A DNA stretch of 64,000 nt from PALSA-612 sp963846915. Its GTDB lineage: Bacteria > Actinomycetota > Thermoleophilia > Gaiellales > Gaiellaceae. The DNA lies in NCBI GenBank assembly GCA_963846915.1, contig CAWJXV010000006.1, positions 128,891-192,890 of the forward strand, written 5' to 3'. The position numbers and the translations under genes were made by a program. Shown here piece by piece: positions 17,569 through 25,915 of the stretch (the stretch's first letter is position 1; every line of letters starts with the position of its first letter). The notes under the pieces were generated by a model. That model made no database searches, was not told the origin of the DNA, and was given only the letters and a program-made list of their open reading frames with translations.

Positions 17569-18819
17569 ATGACGCTTCGCCGGCGCCTGCCTGCGGCGCT
17601 CCAGCAGCGCGACTACGCGCTCCTCTGGATTGCGCTCGTCGTCATGGGCTTCGCGACGCAGATGGCCGTGGTGGCCATCGGCTGGCAGGTCTACTCGATC
17701 GACCACGACCCGTTCGACCTCGGCCTGATCGGCCTGGCCGAGTTCCTGCCGCTGCTCGTGCTCGCGCTGCCCGCCGGGCAGATCGCCGACCACTTCCCGC
17801 GCCGTTTCGTCTTCGCCTTCTCGCTCGTCATCGAGACGGGCGTGCTCCTGGCGCTCGTGATCGTCAGCCTGGAAGGCGCGACCCAGCTGTGGCCGTTCCT
17901 CGCGCTCGCGGTCGCGACGGGGATTGCGGGATCGCTCGGCGCGCCCTCCGGCCGGGCGCTGCCGACAGAGGTCGTCGCGTCGGAGCTGCTCCCGAGCGCG
18001 ATGGCGTTGCGCTCGATCGCGGGCCAGGCGGCCGTCATCGGCGGCCCCGTGCTCGGCGGCGTGCTGTTCACGATCCGCCCGGAGCTCGTTTACGGCGTGG
18101 CTGCCGCCATGCTCCTCGTCGGCCTCTCCTGCGTGCTCGCGCTCGGACCGCCTCTCGTTCCGCGGAGGCGGCCGGAGCCCGCACCACGGTGGGAGACGCT
18201 GCTCGCCGGGATCGGCTTCATCCGCCGCACGCCGGTGATACTCGGTGCGATCTCGCTCGACCTCTTCGCCGTCTTGTTCGGCGGCGCGGTCGCACTGCTG
18301 CCCGTCTTCGCGAAGTCGATCCTGCACATCGGGCCGGCAGGCCTCGGCGTGCTGCGAAGCGCGCCCGCCGTCGGAGCGCTCGTCGCAGGGATCATTCTCG
18401 TGCGACGGCCGCTCGGGCATCGCACCGGAAGGACGCTCCTCGGCGTCGTCGCGCTGTTCGGGGCGAGCATGGTCGTGTTCGGGCTGTCTCGCTGGTTCGC
18501 GCTGTCGCTGATCGCGCTCGCGGTCAGCGGCTTCGCGGACATGATCAGCATGAACATCCGCTCCACGACCGTCGCGCTCGCGACGCCCGATCCGCTGCGC
18601 GGGCGCGTGAACTCCGTCGAAGGCGTGTTCATCTCCGCGTCGAACGAGCTCGGGGCGTTCGAGTCCGGCCTCGCCGCAGCCCTGATCGGAGCCACCCCGG
18701 CCGTCGTGGCGGGCGGTGCGGTGACCATCGGCATCGCCGCGATCTGGCCGCGCTTCTTCCCCGAGCTCGCCCGGGTCGACCGGCTCGAAGACGTGCGACC
18801 GGAATGGGAACCGGCCTGA
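17569..18819 (+). CDS. MFS exporter (EntS-like)
   Basis: A 416-residue permease with about twelve hydrophobic helices. The start RDYALLWIALVVMGFATQM and the loop GQIADHFPRRFVF are typical of the EntS/DHA3 exporter group, as is DPLRGRVNSVEGVF in the second half. Likely substrates are siderophores, lipids or drugs, but none is indicated. ATG 17569 follows the terminator of the previous gene by 20 bp, so the promoter must be short or overlap that hairpin. Seventeen bases separate it from the downstream lipoprotein gene. Confidence 0.9.
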   Translation: MTLRRRLPAALQQRDYALLWIALVVMGFATQMAVVAIGWQVYSIDHDPFDLGLIGLAEFLPLLVLALPAGQIADHFPRRFVFAFSLVIETGVLLALVIVSLEGATQLWPFLALAVATGIAGSLGAPSGRALPTEVVASELLPSAMALRSIAGQAAVIGGPVLGGVLFTIRPELVYGVAAAMLLVGLSCVLALGPPLVPRRRPEPAPRWETLLAGIGFIRRTPVILGAISLDLFAVLFGGAVALLPVFAKSILHIGPAGLGVLRSAPAVGALVAGIILVRRPLGHRTGRTLLGVVALFGASMVVFGLSRWFALSLIALAVSGFADMISMNIRSTTVALATPDPLRGRVNSVEGVFISASNELGAFESGLAAALIGATPAVVAGGAVTIGIAAIWPRFFPELARVDRLEDVRPEWEPA

Positions 18820-18836
18820 CCGGGTAGCGCACCTAC

Positions 18837-19274
18837 GTGCGACCGACGCTCCCGGTCATCGTGACACTGTCCGTGCTGGCCGTGTCGGCCTGCGGCTCGC
18901 AGAGCCGGGAGGCAGCTCAGCAAACCGCGCCGCGCCTGCCGCCTGCGGTCGCAGCCGCGCTTGCAACACGCAGCGACGCGCTGGCGAGCGCTCTCCGACG
19001 AGGCGATGCCTGCGGGGCGAGAATCCAGGTGCACGGGCTCGAGCGCCAGACCCGGCTCGCCATCGCCGCCGGGCGTGTCCCGCCCATGTACCGTGCACGC
19101 CTGGTCGCGGCCACGACGCGGATCGCCGCCCAGATGCCGCGCTGTCTGCCGCGGCCAATTCCGCCCCCGGTTGCGCCTTCGCCGGCTGAGAGAAAGCATC
19201 CCGCGCGCGGTTCGGAAGGACAGCACGGCAAGCCGGACAGGCCGAAGAAGCACGACCACGGAGATGAACAGTGA
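18837..19274 (+). CDS. Predicted lipoprotein upstream of a Ser/Thr kinase
   Basis: A 145-residue exported protein. The signal VIVTLSVLAVSAC ends in a lipobox with Cys19, so it is probably a lipid-anchored surface protein. The mature part is alanine- and arginine-rich with two further cysteines (GDACGA and MPRCLP) that could form a disulfide. The C-terminus is a charged low-complexity tail (KPDRPKKHDHGDEQ). GTG 18837 is the start, and the stop overlaps the kinase GTG by 4 bp (GTGA). The tight coupling suggests it belongs to the kinase pathway, perhaps as an extracytoplasmic partner, but no family is recognised. Confidence 0.7.
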   Translation: MRPTLPVIVTLSVLAVSACGSQSREAAQQTAPRLPPAVAAALATRSDALASALRRGDACGARIQVHGLERQTRLAIAAGRVPPMYRARLVAATTRIAAQMPRCLPRPIPPPVAPSPAERKHPARGSEGQHGKPDRPKKHDHGDEQ

Positions 19275-20260
19275 CGACGCAGACGGTCTGCGGCGACCGG
19301 TACGAGCTCCGCGACGTGATCGGGAGCGGCGGGATGGCGCTCGTCTATCTCGCTCGCGACCGCAAGCTCGACTCCCTGGTGGCCGTCAAGCTTCTCGCCG
19401 ACAACCTCTCTGCCGATCCCGAGCTCCGCGAGCGGTTCCGGCGCGAGGCCGAGCTGGCCCGGCGCCTCTCGCATCCGAACGTCGTCCGCGTGCTCGGCAG
19501 CGGCGAGACGGATGGTCGGGCCTTCATCGTTCTCGAGTTCGTCGAATGCGGCAATCTCGCCGAGGAGCTGGCGCGCGCCGGGCCGCTCTCGCGGGAGCGA
19601 GTCGCGGAGCTCGGCGCCCAGGCGGCCGCCGGCCTCGCGCACGCGCACGAGCGCGGGCTGGTCCATCGCGACGTCAAGCCGCAGAACCTCCTGCTGGCCG
19701 CCGACGGCACGCTCAAGGTCTCGGACTTCGGGATCGCGCACGCCGTCGACGGCACGCGCCTGACTGCGATCGGGTCGGTGCTCGGCACGGCTGCGTACCT
19801 CGCGCCCGAGCAGGCGCGGAGCGAGGAGACGACGGCCGCATGCGACGTGTACGCGCTCGGCGTCGTCCTCCGCGAGCTCTCGGGCGGCACGCCCGACGAC
19901 CTACAGGGCCTGGTCGGGGCCTGCCTGCGGGACGATCCCGCGGCGCGGCCGACCGCGCGCGAGGTGGAGCTCGTCCTGCGCGGCGAGCGCGAGGCGCCGA
20001 CGCGGCGGCTGCCCTCGGCGCCGGCGGCGCCGACGTCGGTGATGCGGCGTCCCCGAAGCAGGCGGGCGCGGACGCTCGTAGCCGCGGCAGCCTGCGCGGT
20101 CGCGGTCGCCCTCGCCATCGGAATCGGCATCGGCGCAGGCGCGGGCGGTAGAGGAGCGCCTGGGCATGAGCCGGCCGTTGTGCCACCGATTCCGCGTGCC
20201 GCGACGCCTGCTGCTTCGGCGCAGGCGTTCGCTCGCTGGCTCCGCGCGCGCTCGCGCTAG
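19271..20260 (+). CDS. Membrane-anchored Ser/Thr protein kinase (PknB-like)
   Basis: A 329-residue eukaryotic-type kinase. The glycine loop is IGSGGMALVY, the ATP lysine is Lys40 in VAVKLL, the catalytic loop is HRDVKPQN (Asp134), and the metal-binding motif is DFG (Asp152). The activation segment ends in APEQA. A single membrane span follows near residues 265-290 (LVAAAACAVAVALAIGIGIG), leaving only about 35 extracellular residues. Unlike PknB there are no PASTA repeats, and the kinase C-lobe is shortened. It is translationally coupled to the lipoprotein, and its TAG stop shares bases with the stop of the convergent nuclease gene. Confidence 0.92.
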   Translation: MTTQTVCGDRYELRDVIGSGGMALVYLARDRKLDSLVAVKLLADNLSADPELRERFRREAELARRLSHPNVVRVLGSGETDGRAFIVLEFVECGNLAEELARAGPLSRERVAELGAQAAAGLAHAHERGLVHRDVKPQNLLLAADGTLKVSDFGIAHAVDGTRLTAIGSVLGTAAYLAPEQARSEETTAACDVYALGVVLRELSGGTPDDLQGLVGACLRDDPAARPTAREVELVLRGEREAPTRRLPSAPAAPTSVMRRPRSRRARTLVAAAACAVAVALAIGIGIGAGAGGRGAPGHEPAVVPPIPRAATPAASAQAFARWLRARSR

Positions 20261-21930
20261 GCCGCGGCCGAGAGCTGCGCGCAGATCGCCGTCGCATCGA
20301 GCGGCAACACGAGCAGTTCGAGCGGCGGCCGGTGCAGGAACTCGTGGACGACGAGCAGATCGTCGGCGTCCTCGGGGGCATACGACGGATCGCACGCCAT
20401 CACAGTGCGCGCCTCCGCGACGCCGGACTCGATCTCGACCCGGGCGCCCCCGCCCGGCGGCAGTGTCCGCACCGAGCACACGCGGCCGCCGGCCACGAAG
20501 AACGCGCGCCGCCAGCCGGGGTCGCCCGCAGGGGCCACCAGGCAGCGGCACTCCCGGCGCAGGCGCTCGAGCCGCTGGAGCTGGCCGATCACGGCCTCGA
20601 GCGCCGAGATGCGGTCGCGGAGCCGCGCAGCGTCCTCGTAGCGCAGGCACGCGGCCAGGTCGGTCAGCTTGCGCCGCAGTCGCGGGAGCGGGCCGCCGCT
20701 CAGCAGCAACGCGAGCTCGTGCTCGGACGCGCCGTCGAGCGCGCGTGCCGCCCGCTCGGCGCGGCGGCGGCCGCGGATCGGCCCGAGAGCGCCCGGCGTG
20801 GACGAGACGACGAGCCGGTCGCCGCGCCGGCGCAGGTAGACGTACCGATCCGGCCTGACATTGCGCGCGTTCGCCGGGGGCCGCAGCTCCCGGATCAGCC
20901 GGAGCTCCTCGAGCCCTGCCTCGAGCTCGCTGCCGAGGACACGCCACTCGATCCGGTCGACGGCTCCGAGCGCGGCCTCCACGGCGGGCCGCTGGCGGTC
21001 GGAGCGGAAGTACGAGCGCAGGCGGGCGCGCAGGTCGCGCGCGCGGCCGACGTAGAGCACGAGCTCGTTCCGGTCGCGAAAGAGGTAGACGCCGGGCCGC
21101 GCGGGCGCGCCGTGCGCGAGCGAGCGCTTGGCGTAAACGCGCCGCGTGCGGGGAGCCGCCAGCTCGTGGAGGTCCGACAGCGTTCGCGCGCCTCGCTCCT
21201 GCGCCTCGCCGATCAGGCGCACGAGCACCTCGGCGGTCGCGAGCGCGTCCGGGAGCGCCCGGTGGCAGGGCTCGGCAGAAGTCCCGTAGAAGTGCGCGAG
21301 CGAGGCGAGTCCGACTCGACGAAGGCGGCCGCCGAGCAGCCGGCGCGCGAGGGCGGCCGTATCCAGCGTGGGAGCTCCGAGTCGCCGGCCCGTCATCCGC
21401 TCGAGCTGCCGGTCGAGGAACGAGACGTCGAAGCGGGCGTTGTGCGCCACCAGCGTTGCGTCGCCGGCGAAGGTGAGGAACGCGCGCATCGACGCGCCGA
21501 TGCCCGGTGCGCGGCGGAGCTCCTCGTCATGGATGCCCGTAATGGCGTGGATGGGAGCGGGGAGGGGGACGCCGGTGCGGACGAGGGTCTGGAACGTCTC
21601 CCCGAGCTCGAGCGATCGTACGCGGACGGCGCCGATCTCGCAGATGCGCGACGAGCGTGCAGAGAGGCCGGTCGTCTCCAGGTCGAGGACGACGAGCTCG
21701 GCCTCCTCGAGCAGCGGATCGTTCGGCGCGGAGACGAGCGCGATCGCCGAGCCGTGCCACGCGAGCCGCCCGTCCCCCTCGACCAGGTCGCCGACGAGCG
21801 ACCGCGCGAGCCCGTCCGGTGCCGAGCGCAGCGCGAAGAGATGCGCCGCGGCCTCAGCCGGTGAGATCGGTCGCCGGCGCTCCTCCAGCAGCTCGACGAG
21901 CCGGTCGACGGCGTCGAAGGCCAGTTGCAT
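20257..21930 (-). CDS. DEDDh exonuclease fused to a GIY-YIG (UvrC/Cho-like) nuclease
   Basis: A 557-residue two-nuclease protein. After about 75 N-terminal residues comes a DnaQ-like 3'-5' exonuclease: VVLDLETTGLSA (Exo I), LVAHNARFDVSFL (Exo II), and the Exo III histidine-aspartate in CHRALPDALAT. Around residue 275 the GIY-YIG domain starts (ARPGVYLFRDRNELVLYVGRARDLRARLRSYF), followed by a UvrC-like coiled segment (CLRYEDAARLRDRISALEAVI). This combination is known from actinobacterial DEDDh/Cho-type repair proteins. It probably acts in DNA repair alongside UvrC at 45.1 kb. It starts at ATG 21930, divergent from the cyclase gene. Confidence 0.92.
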   Translation of the reverse strand: MQLAFDAVDRLVELLEERRRPISPAEAAAHLFALRSAPDGLARSLVGDLVEGDGRLAWHGSAIALVSAPNDPLLEEAELVVLDLETTGLSARSSRICEIGAVRVRSLELGETFQTLVRTGVPLPAPIHAITGIHDEELRRAPGIGASMRAFLTFAGDATLVAHNARFDVSFLDRQLERMTGRRLGAPTLDTAALARRLLGGRLRRVGLASLAHFYGTSAEPCHRALPDALATAEVLVRLIGEAQERGARTLSDLHELAAPRTRRVYAKRSLAHGAPARPGVYLFRDRNELVLYVGRARDLRARLRSYFRSDRQRPAVEAALGAVDRIEWRVLGSELEAGLEELRLIRELRPPANARNVRPDRYVYLRRRGDRLVVSSTPGALGPIRGRRRAERAARALDGASEHELALLLSGGPLPRLRRKLTDLAACLRYEDAARLRDRISALEAVIGQLQRLERLRRECRCLVAPAGDPGWRRAFFVAGGRVCSVRTLPPGGGARVEIESGVAEARTVMACDPSYAPEDADDLLVVHEFLHRPPLELLVLPLDATAICAQLSAAA

Positions 21931-21999
21931 GGCGGGTCATGCAACCAGAACGTATGTTCGCCGTCAAGCAGCCGGGGCTCGAGGGCCTAGACTCGCGCC

Positions 22000-24966
22000 A
22001 TGGCGACCTGCGGCAGTTGCGGCCGCGAGAACCCGGCCGACGCCCGCTTCTGCAATTCCTGCGGCGCTCCTGTGGCCGAGACGTCGCTGTCGCGGGAGCA
22101 GCGGAAGGTCGTGACCGTGCTGTTCTGCGACGTGACGGGGTCGACGGAGCTCGGTGAGAGGCTCGACCCGGAAGCGTTGCGGTCGCTGCTGGCGCGGTAC
22201 TTCGAGGCGATGAGGGGGATCGTCGAGCGGCACGGTGGTTCGGTGGAGAAGTTCATCGGGGATGCGGTGATGGCGGTGTTCGGGGTGCCGCTTGTTCACG
22301 AGGACGACGCGTTGCGCGCGTGCCGGGCGGCCCTGGAGATGCGCCAGGCGTTCGCAGGGTTGGGCGTCGAGGGGCGGATCGGAGTCAGCACGGGGGAGGT
22401 GGTGACCGGGACCGAGGAGCGGCTGGCGACCGGTGATCCGTTGAACGTGGCAGCGCGGCTGCAGCAGGCGGCGCTGCCGGGGGAGGTGCTGATCGCGCAG
22501 GCGACCCGTGCACTGGTCGGTGACGCGGTCGATGTCGAGCCGGTCGAGCCGCTGGTGTTGAAGGGCAAGAGCGAGCCGGTGCCCGCCCACAGGCTGTTCG
22601 GCGCACGAGCGGCGCCCGAAAGGCGGCACGACACGGTGTTCGTCGGTCGCGAGGGCGAGCTGGCGTTGCTGGGCGAGGCCTGGGGCCGAGCGCTCGCGGA
22701 GCGGCGCTGCGAGCTGGTCACCGTGATCGGCGAGGCGGGCGTCGGCAAATCCCGGCTGGTGGCGGAGGCGCTGGCGTCGATCGAAACGCGGGTCGTTCGC
22801 GGCCGGTGCCTCCCGTACGGGGTCGGGATCACCTACTGGCCGGTCGTGGAGGTGGTGAAGCAGCTCGGGGCGTTGCCCTCCGATCCGGGTGCCGCGGCGG
22901 CGATCCGCTCGGCGCTGGGGGAGTCGGATGAGGGCACGTCGGCGGAGGAGATCGCGTGGGCATTCCGCAAGCTGCTCGAGGAGCGGGCGCCGCTCGCCGT
23001 CGTGTTCGACGACGTCCAGTGGGGCGAGGAGACGTTCCTCGACCTGGTCGAGCACGTCGCCCTGCTCTCCGGCGGCGCACCGCTCCTGCTCGTTTCCATG
23101 GCCCGCCCCGAGCTGCTCGACATCCGTCCGTCCTGGCCGGTGTCGGTGCGGCTCGAGCCGCTGAGCGGTGAGGATGCAGCCAGCCTGATCGGGACCGGCG
23201 TGCCGGAGGAGCTGCGCGTGAAGATCGCCGACGCGGCCGGCGGCAACCCGCTGTTCATCGGCGAGATGCTCGCGATGACGCAGGAGGCCGGGAGCGAGGT
23301 CGAGGTGCCACCCACGCTGAAGGCGTTGCTGGCAGCCCGTCTCGACCAGCTCGATACGGGCGAGCGACGCGTGCTCGAGCGGGCCGCTGTGGAGGGCGAG
23401 GTCTTCCACCGCGGCGCCGTACAGGCGCTCGCTCGCGAGGAGCTCCAGGTGACTCCGCGGCTGGCCGCGCTCGTGCGCCGCGACCTGATCCGTCCGGACA
23501 AGGCGGAGTTCGCGGGTGAGAACGGCTTCCGCTTCCGACATCTGCTGGTCCGTGACGCCGCCTACGACGCACTCCCGAAAGCCACCCGGGCCGAGCTGCA
23601 CGAGCGCTACGCGGGTTGGCTCGAGCAGATGACCGGCGATGGGACGCCCGGGTACGAGGAGATCGTCGGCTATCACTTCGAGCAGGCCTACCTCTACAGG
23701 ACCGAGCTCGGCCTCGTCGACGATGCGAGCAGAGCGCTCGCGCGGCAGGCGGCGGAGCGCCTGGGCTCGGCCGGACACCGGGCGTTCGTCCGCGGAGACG
23801 TGGCTGCAGCCGTCAACCTGATCTCCCGTGCCGTTCCGCTCTTGCCGGCGGACGACCCGTCGCGGGTCGGCCTCGTCCCGAACGTCAGGGTCGTGCAAGG
23901 ACTCAGAGGAGACCTCAGCTGGGCCGATCGCGTTCTGACGGAAGCCGTGGCGGCGGCGGTTGCCTCGGGCGATCGACAGGTGGAGGCGCACGCGCTCGTG
24001 CAGCGCGGGTTGCTGCGCCTGTTCACCCAGCCGGACGTCGCAGCGCAGGAGCTGATCGGCGTCGCCGAGCACGCGATCGCCGTCTTCGACGAGTTCGGCG
24101 ACGAGCTCGGGCTCGCCCGCGCCTGGCGCCTCGTGGCCCAGGCGCACTATCTCGCCCGCCACGGAGGTCCGAGCGCCGAGGCTTCCGAGCGTGCGCTCGA
24201 GCACGGGCGCCTCGCCGGCGACCTGCTCGAACTGCGCGAGATCGTCGAATGGTTCTGCGTCGCCATGATGCTCGGGCCGATGCCGGCGATGGACGTCGCC
24301 ACCCGCTGCGAGGCGCTGCTCGCGGACGCCCGACGTGACCCGATCCTCGAACCGACCGTCCTCGGCGTGCTTGCGAATGCCCAGGCGATGCAGGGCCGCA
24401 TCGAGAAAGCAGAGGAGCTCGTCGCACGCTGGCGTGTCGCGGTGGCCGAGCTCGGTGACTCGATCTGGCTCCACGCCATCCACCTCGGATTCATCTGGCT
24501 CGCCGACGATCCCGTCGCCGCGGAGCGCGAGTTGCGGCCAGGATACGAGGCGCTCAAGCGCATCGGGGAGAAGAGTCACTTCTCCTCGGTCTCCGGCCTG
24601 CTGGCGCGGGCCGTGTGCGCGCAGGGGCGCTACGACGAGGCCGACCGGATCAGCCGGGAAAGCGAAGAGGCCGCGCGACCGAACGACATTCACGCTCACA
24701 TCCTCTGGCGCACCGCCCGGGCGCAGGCACTCGCAGAACGTGGGGAGCTCGAGACGGGCGAGAAGCTGGCCCGCGAAGCAGTCGCGTTCGCGGCGGAGAG
24801 CGACTTCCTCGACTCTCACGGCGACGCGTTGCTCGAGCTCGCCGAAGTCATGCGTCTCACCGGCCGCCCGAAGGAAGCCGTCGGGATCGTGCGAGAGGCC
24901 GAGCGCCTCTACACGCTTAAGGGAAATGTCGTCTCGGCGGCCCGGGCCCACGCGCGGCTTGCCTAG
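22000..24966 (+). CDS. Zinc ribbon-adenylate/guanylate cyclase-ATPase-TPR regulator
   Basis: A 988-residue multi-domain protein. An N-terminal zinc ribbon has Cys4, Cys7, Cys18 and Cys21. A class III cyclase domain follows (VTVLFCDVTGSTELGERLD at about 38-56, FIGDAVMAVFG, and ATGDPLNVAARLQQ). A STAND-type ATPase then has Walker A GEAGVGKSRL at about 243-252 and Walker B LAVVFDDVQWGEE near 333. The last 450 residues are helical repeats of TPR type. Such proteins join nucleotide signalling to protein-protein regulation in soil actinobacteria; no DNA-binding domain is visible. The cyclase keeps the metal-binding aspartates (FCDVTG, GDAVMA), so activity is plausible. ATG 22000 is supported by the complete zinc ribbon. 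Confidence 0.93.
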   Translation: MATCGSCGRENPADARFCNSCGAPVAETSLSREQRKVVTVLFCDVTGSTELGERLDPEALRSLLARYFEAMRGIVERHGGSVEKFIGDAVMAVFGVPLVHEDDALRACRAALEMRQAFAGLGVEGRIGVSTGEVVTGTEERLATGDPLNVAARLQQAALPGEVLIAQATRALVGDAVDVEPVEPLVLKGKSEPVPAHRLFGARAAPERRHDTVFVGREGELALLGEAWGRALAERRCELVTVIGEAGVGKSRLVAEALASIETRVVRGRCLPYGVGITYWPVVEVVKQLGALPSDPGAAAAIRSALGESDEGTSAEEIAWAFRKLLEERAPLAVVFDDVQWGEETFLDLVEHVALLSGGAPLLLVSMARPELLDIRPSWPVSVRLEPLSGEDAASLIGTGVPEELRVKIADAAGGNPLFIGEMLAMTQEAGSEVEVPPTLKALLAARLDQLDTGERRVLERAAVEGEVFHRGAVQALAREELQVTPRLAALVRRDLIRPDKAEFAGENGFRFRHLLVRDAAYDALPKATRAELHERYAGWLEQMTGDGTPGYEEIVGYHFEQAYLYRTELGLVDDASRALARQAAERLGSAGHRAFVRGDVAAAVNLISRAVPLLPADDPSRVGLVPNVRVVQGLRGDLSWADRVLTEAVAAAVASGDRQVEAHALVQRGLLRLFTQPDVAAQELIGVAEHAIAVFDEFGDELGLARAWRLVAQAHYLARHGGPSAEASERALEHGRLAGDLLELREIVEWFCVAMMLGPMPAMDVATRCEALLADARRDPILEPTVLGVLANAQAMQGRIEKAEELVARWRVAVAELGDSIWLHAIHLGFIWLADDPVAAERELRPGYEALKRIGEKSHFSSVSGLLARAVCAQGRYDEADRISRESEEAARPNDIHAHILWRTARAQALAERGELETGEKLAREAVAFAAESDFLDSHGDALLELAEVMRLTGRPKEAVGIVREAERLYTLKGNVVSAARAHARLA

Positions 24967-24995
24967 CCGCCGGCTCTAGACGGAGGCGGCCCCAG

Positions 24996-25868
24996 CTAGG
25001 GCTTGGGCTTCACGTGGTCGAGAGCCTCGCCGAGCATGTCGCCGAGCTCCATCGGCAGCACGATCTTGGTCGAATCCGAGGTGCCGACCTGCTTGAGCGC
25101 GTCGAGGTACTGCAGCCGCATCGTGTTCGCGTCGAGCGTTCGTGCCGTCTCGAAGATCTTCTGCAGCGCGAGCGCGAAGCCCTCGGCACGCAGGATCGCG
25201 GCCTGGCGGTCGCCCTCGGCCGAGAGGATCTTCGCCTGTTTCTCGCCCTCGGCGACGGTGACCGCGGCCTGCTTCGTGCCCTCGGACTCTGTGACCACCG
25301 CGCGGCGCGTCCGCTCTGCGGACATCTGCCGCGTCATCGCCTCCTGCACGTCCGGCGGCGGCGTGATCTCGCGCAGCTCGACGTTCGTGATCTTCACGCC
25401 CCAGCGCTCCGTCACCTCGTCGAGCTTCGTCTGCAGGACCGCGTTCATCTGCTCGCGCTTCGAGAGCACGTCGTCGAGAGCCATGTCGCCGACCACGGAG
25501 CGCAGCGTGGTCGAGGCGATGTTCTCGGCGGCGCCGGCGAAGTTCTGCACCTTGACGACCGAGTCGACGGCGTCGACGACGCGGTGGAAGACGATGAAGT
25601 CGATCTCGATCGGAGCGTTGTCCTTCGTGATGCCGGTCTGCCGGGGAATCTCGAGGTACTGCTCGCGAAGGTCGACGATCACTGGGCGGTCGATGACCGG
25701 GATCAGGAAGATGACGCCCGGGCCCTTGGCGCCGATGACGCGTCCAAGCCGGAAGATGACGCTGCGCTGGTACTCGCGAACGATCCGGACGCTCAAATAC
25801 AGGAACCCGACCACGAGGAACACGGCGACCGCCGCTCCGATGATGGCGCCTAGCACTGCGGGCGCCAC
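24996..25868 (-). CDS. SPFH/stomatin-like membrane protein
   Basis: A 290-residue membrane scaffold protein. GTG at 25866-25868 gives an N-terminal membrane span (VLGAIIGAAVAVFLVVGFLYLSV), followed by the SPFH domain (VREYQRSVIFRLGRVIGAKGPG, then ITKDNAPIEIDFIVFHRV). A long alanine- and glutamate-rich coiled coil follows (ERTRRAVVTESEGTKQ through AILRAEGFALAL). The open frame extends upstream as arginine-rich sequence into the divergent gene and is rejected. The family organises membrane microdomains and often pairs with NfeD, which is not present here. It is convergent with the cyclase gene, 29 bp between stops. Confidence 0.92.
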   Translation of the reverse strand: MAPAVLGAIIGAAVAVFLVVGFLYLSVRIVREYQRSVIFRLGRVIGAKGPGVIFLIPVIDRPVIVDLREQYLEIPRQTGITKDNAPIEIDFIVFHRVVDAVDSVVKVQNFAGAAENIASTTLRSVVGDMALDDVLSKREQMNAVLQTKLDEVTERWGVKITNVELREITPPPDVQEAMTRQMSAERTRRAVVTESEGTKQAAVTVAEGEKQAKILSAEGDRQAAILRAEGFALALQKIFETARTLDANTMRLQYLDALKQVGTSDSTKIVLPMELGDMLGEALDHVKPKP

Positions 25869-25915
25869 TCTAGTACCAGAGGACGACCTGTCGTCGGATC
25901 GTGGAGAATCGCGCG

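Noticed and set aside
15943..18420. An 825-residue minus-strand open frame
   Set aside because: It is antisense to the subtilase, phosphoesterase and MFS genes, is rich in arginine, glutamate and aspartate, and shows no domain; a shadow of high-GC coding sequence.
24966..24995. Bidirectional terminator between the cyclase and SPFH genes
   Set aside because: GCCGCC/GGCGGC can pair, but the stem is short with a long loop and no T-rich tail.
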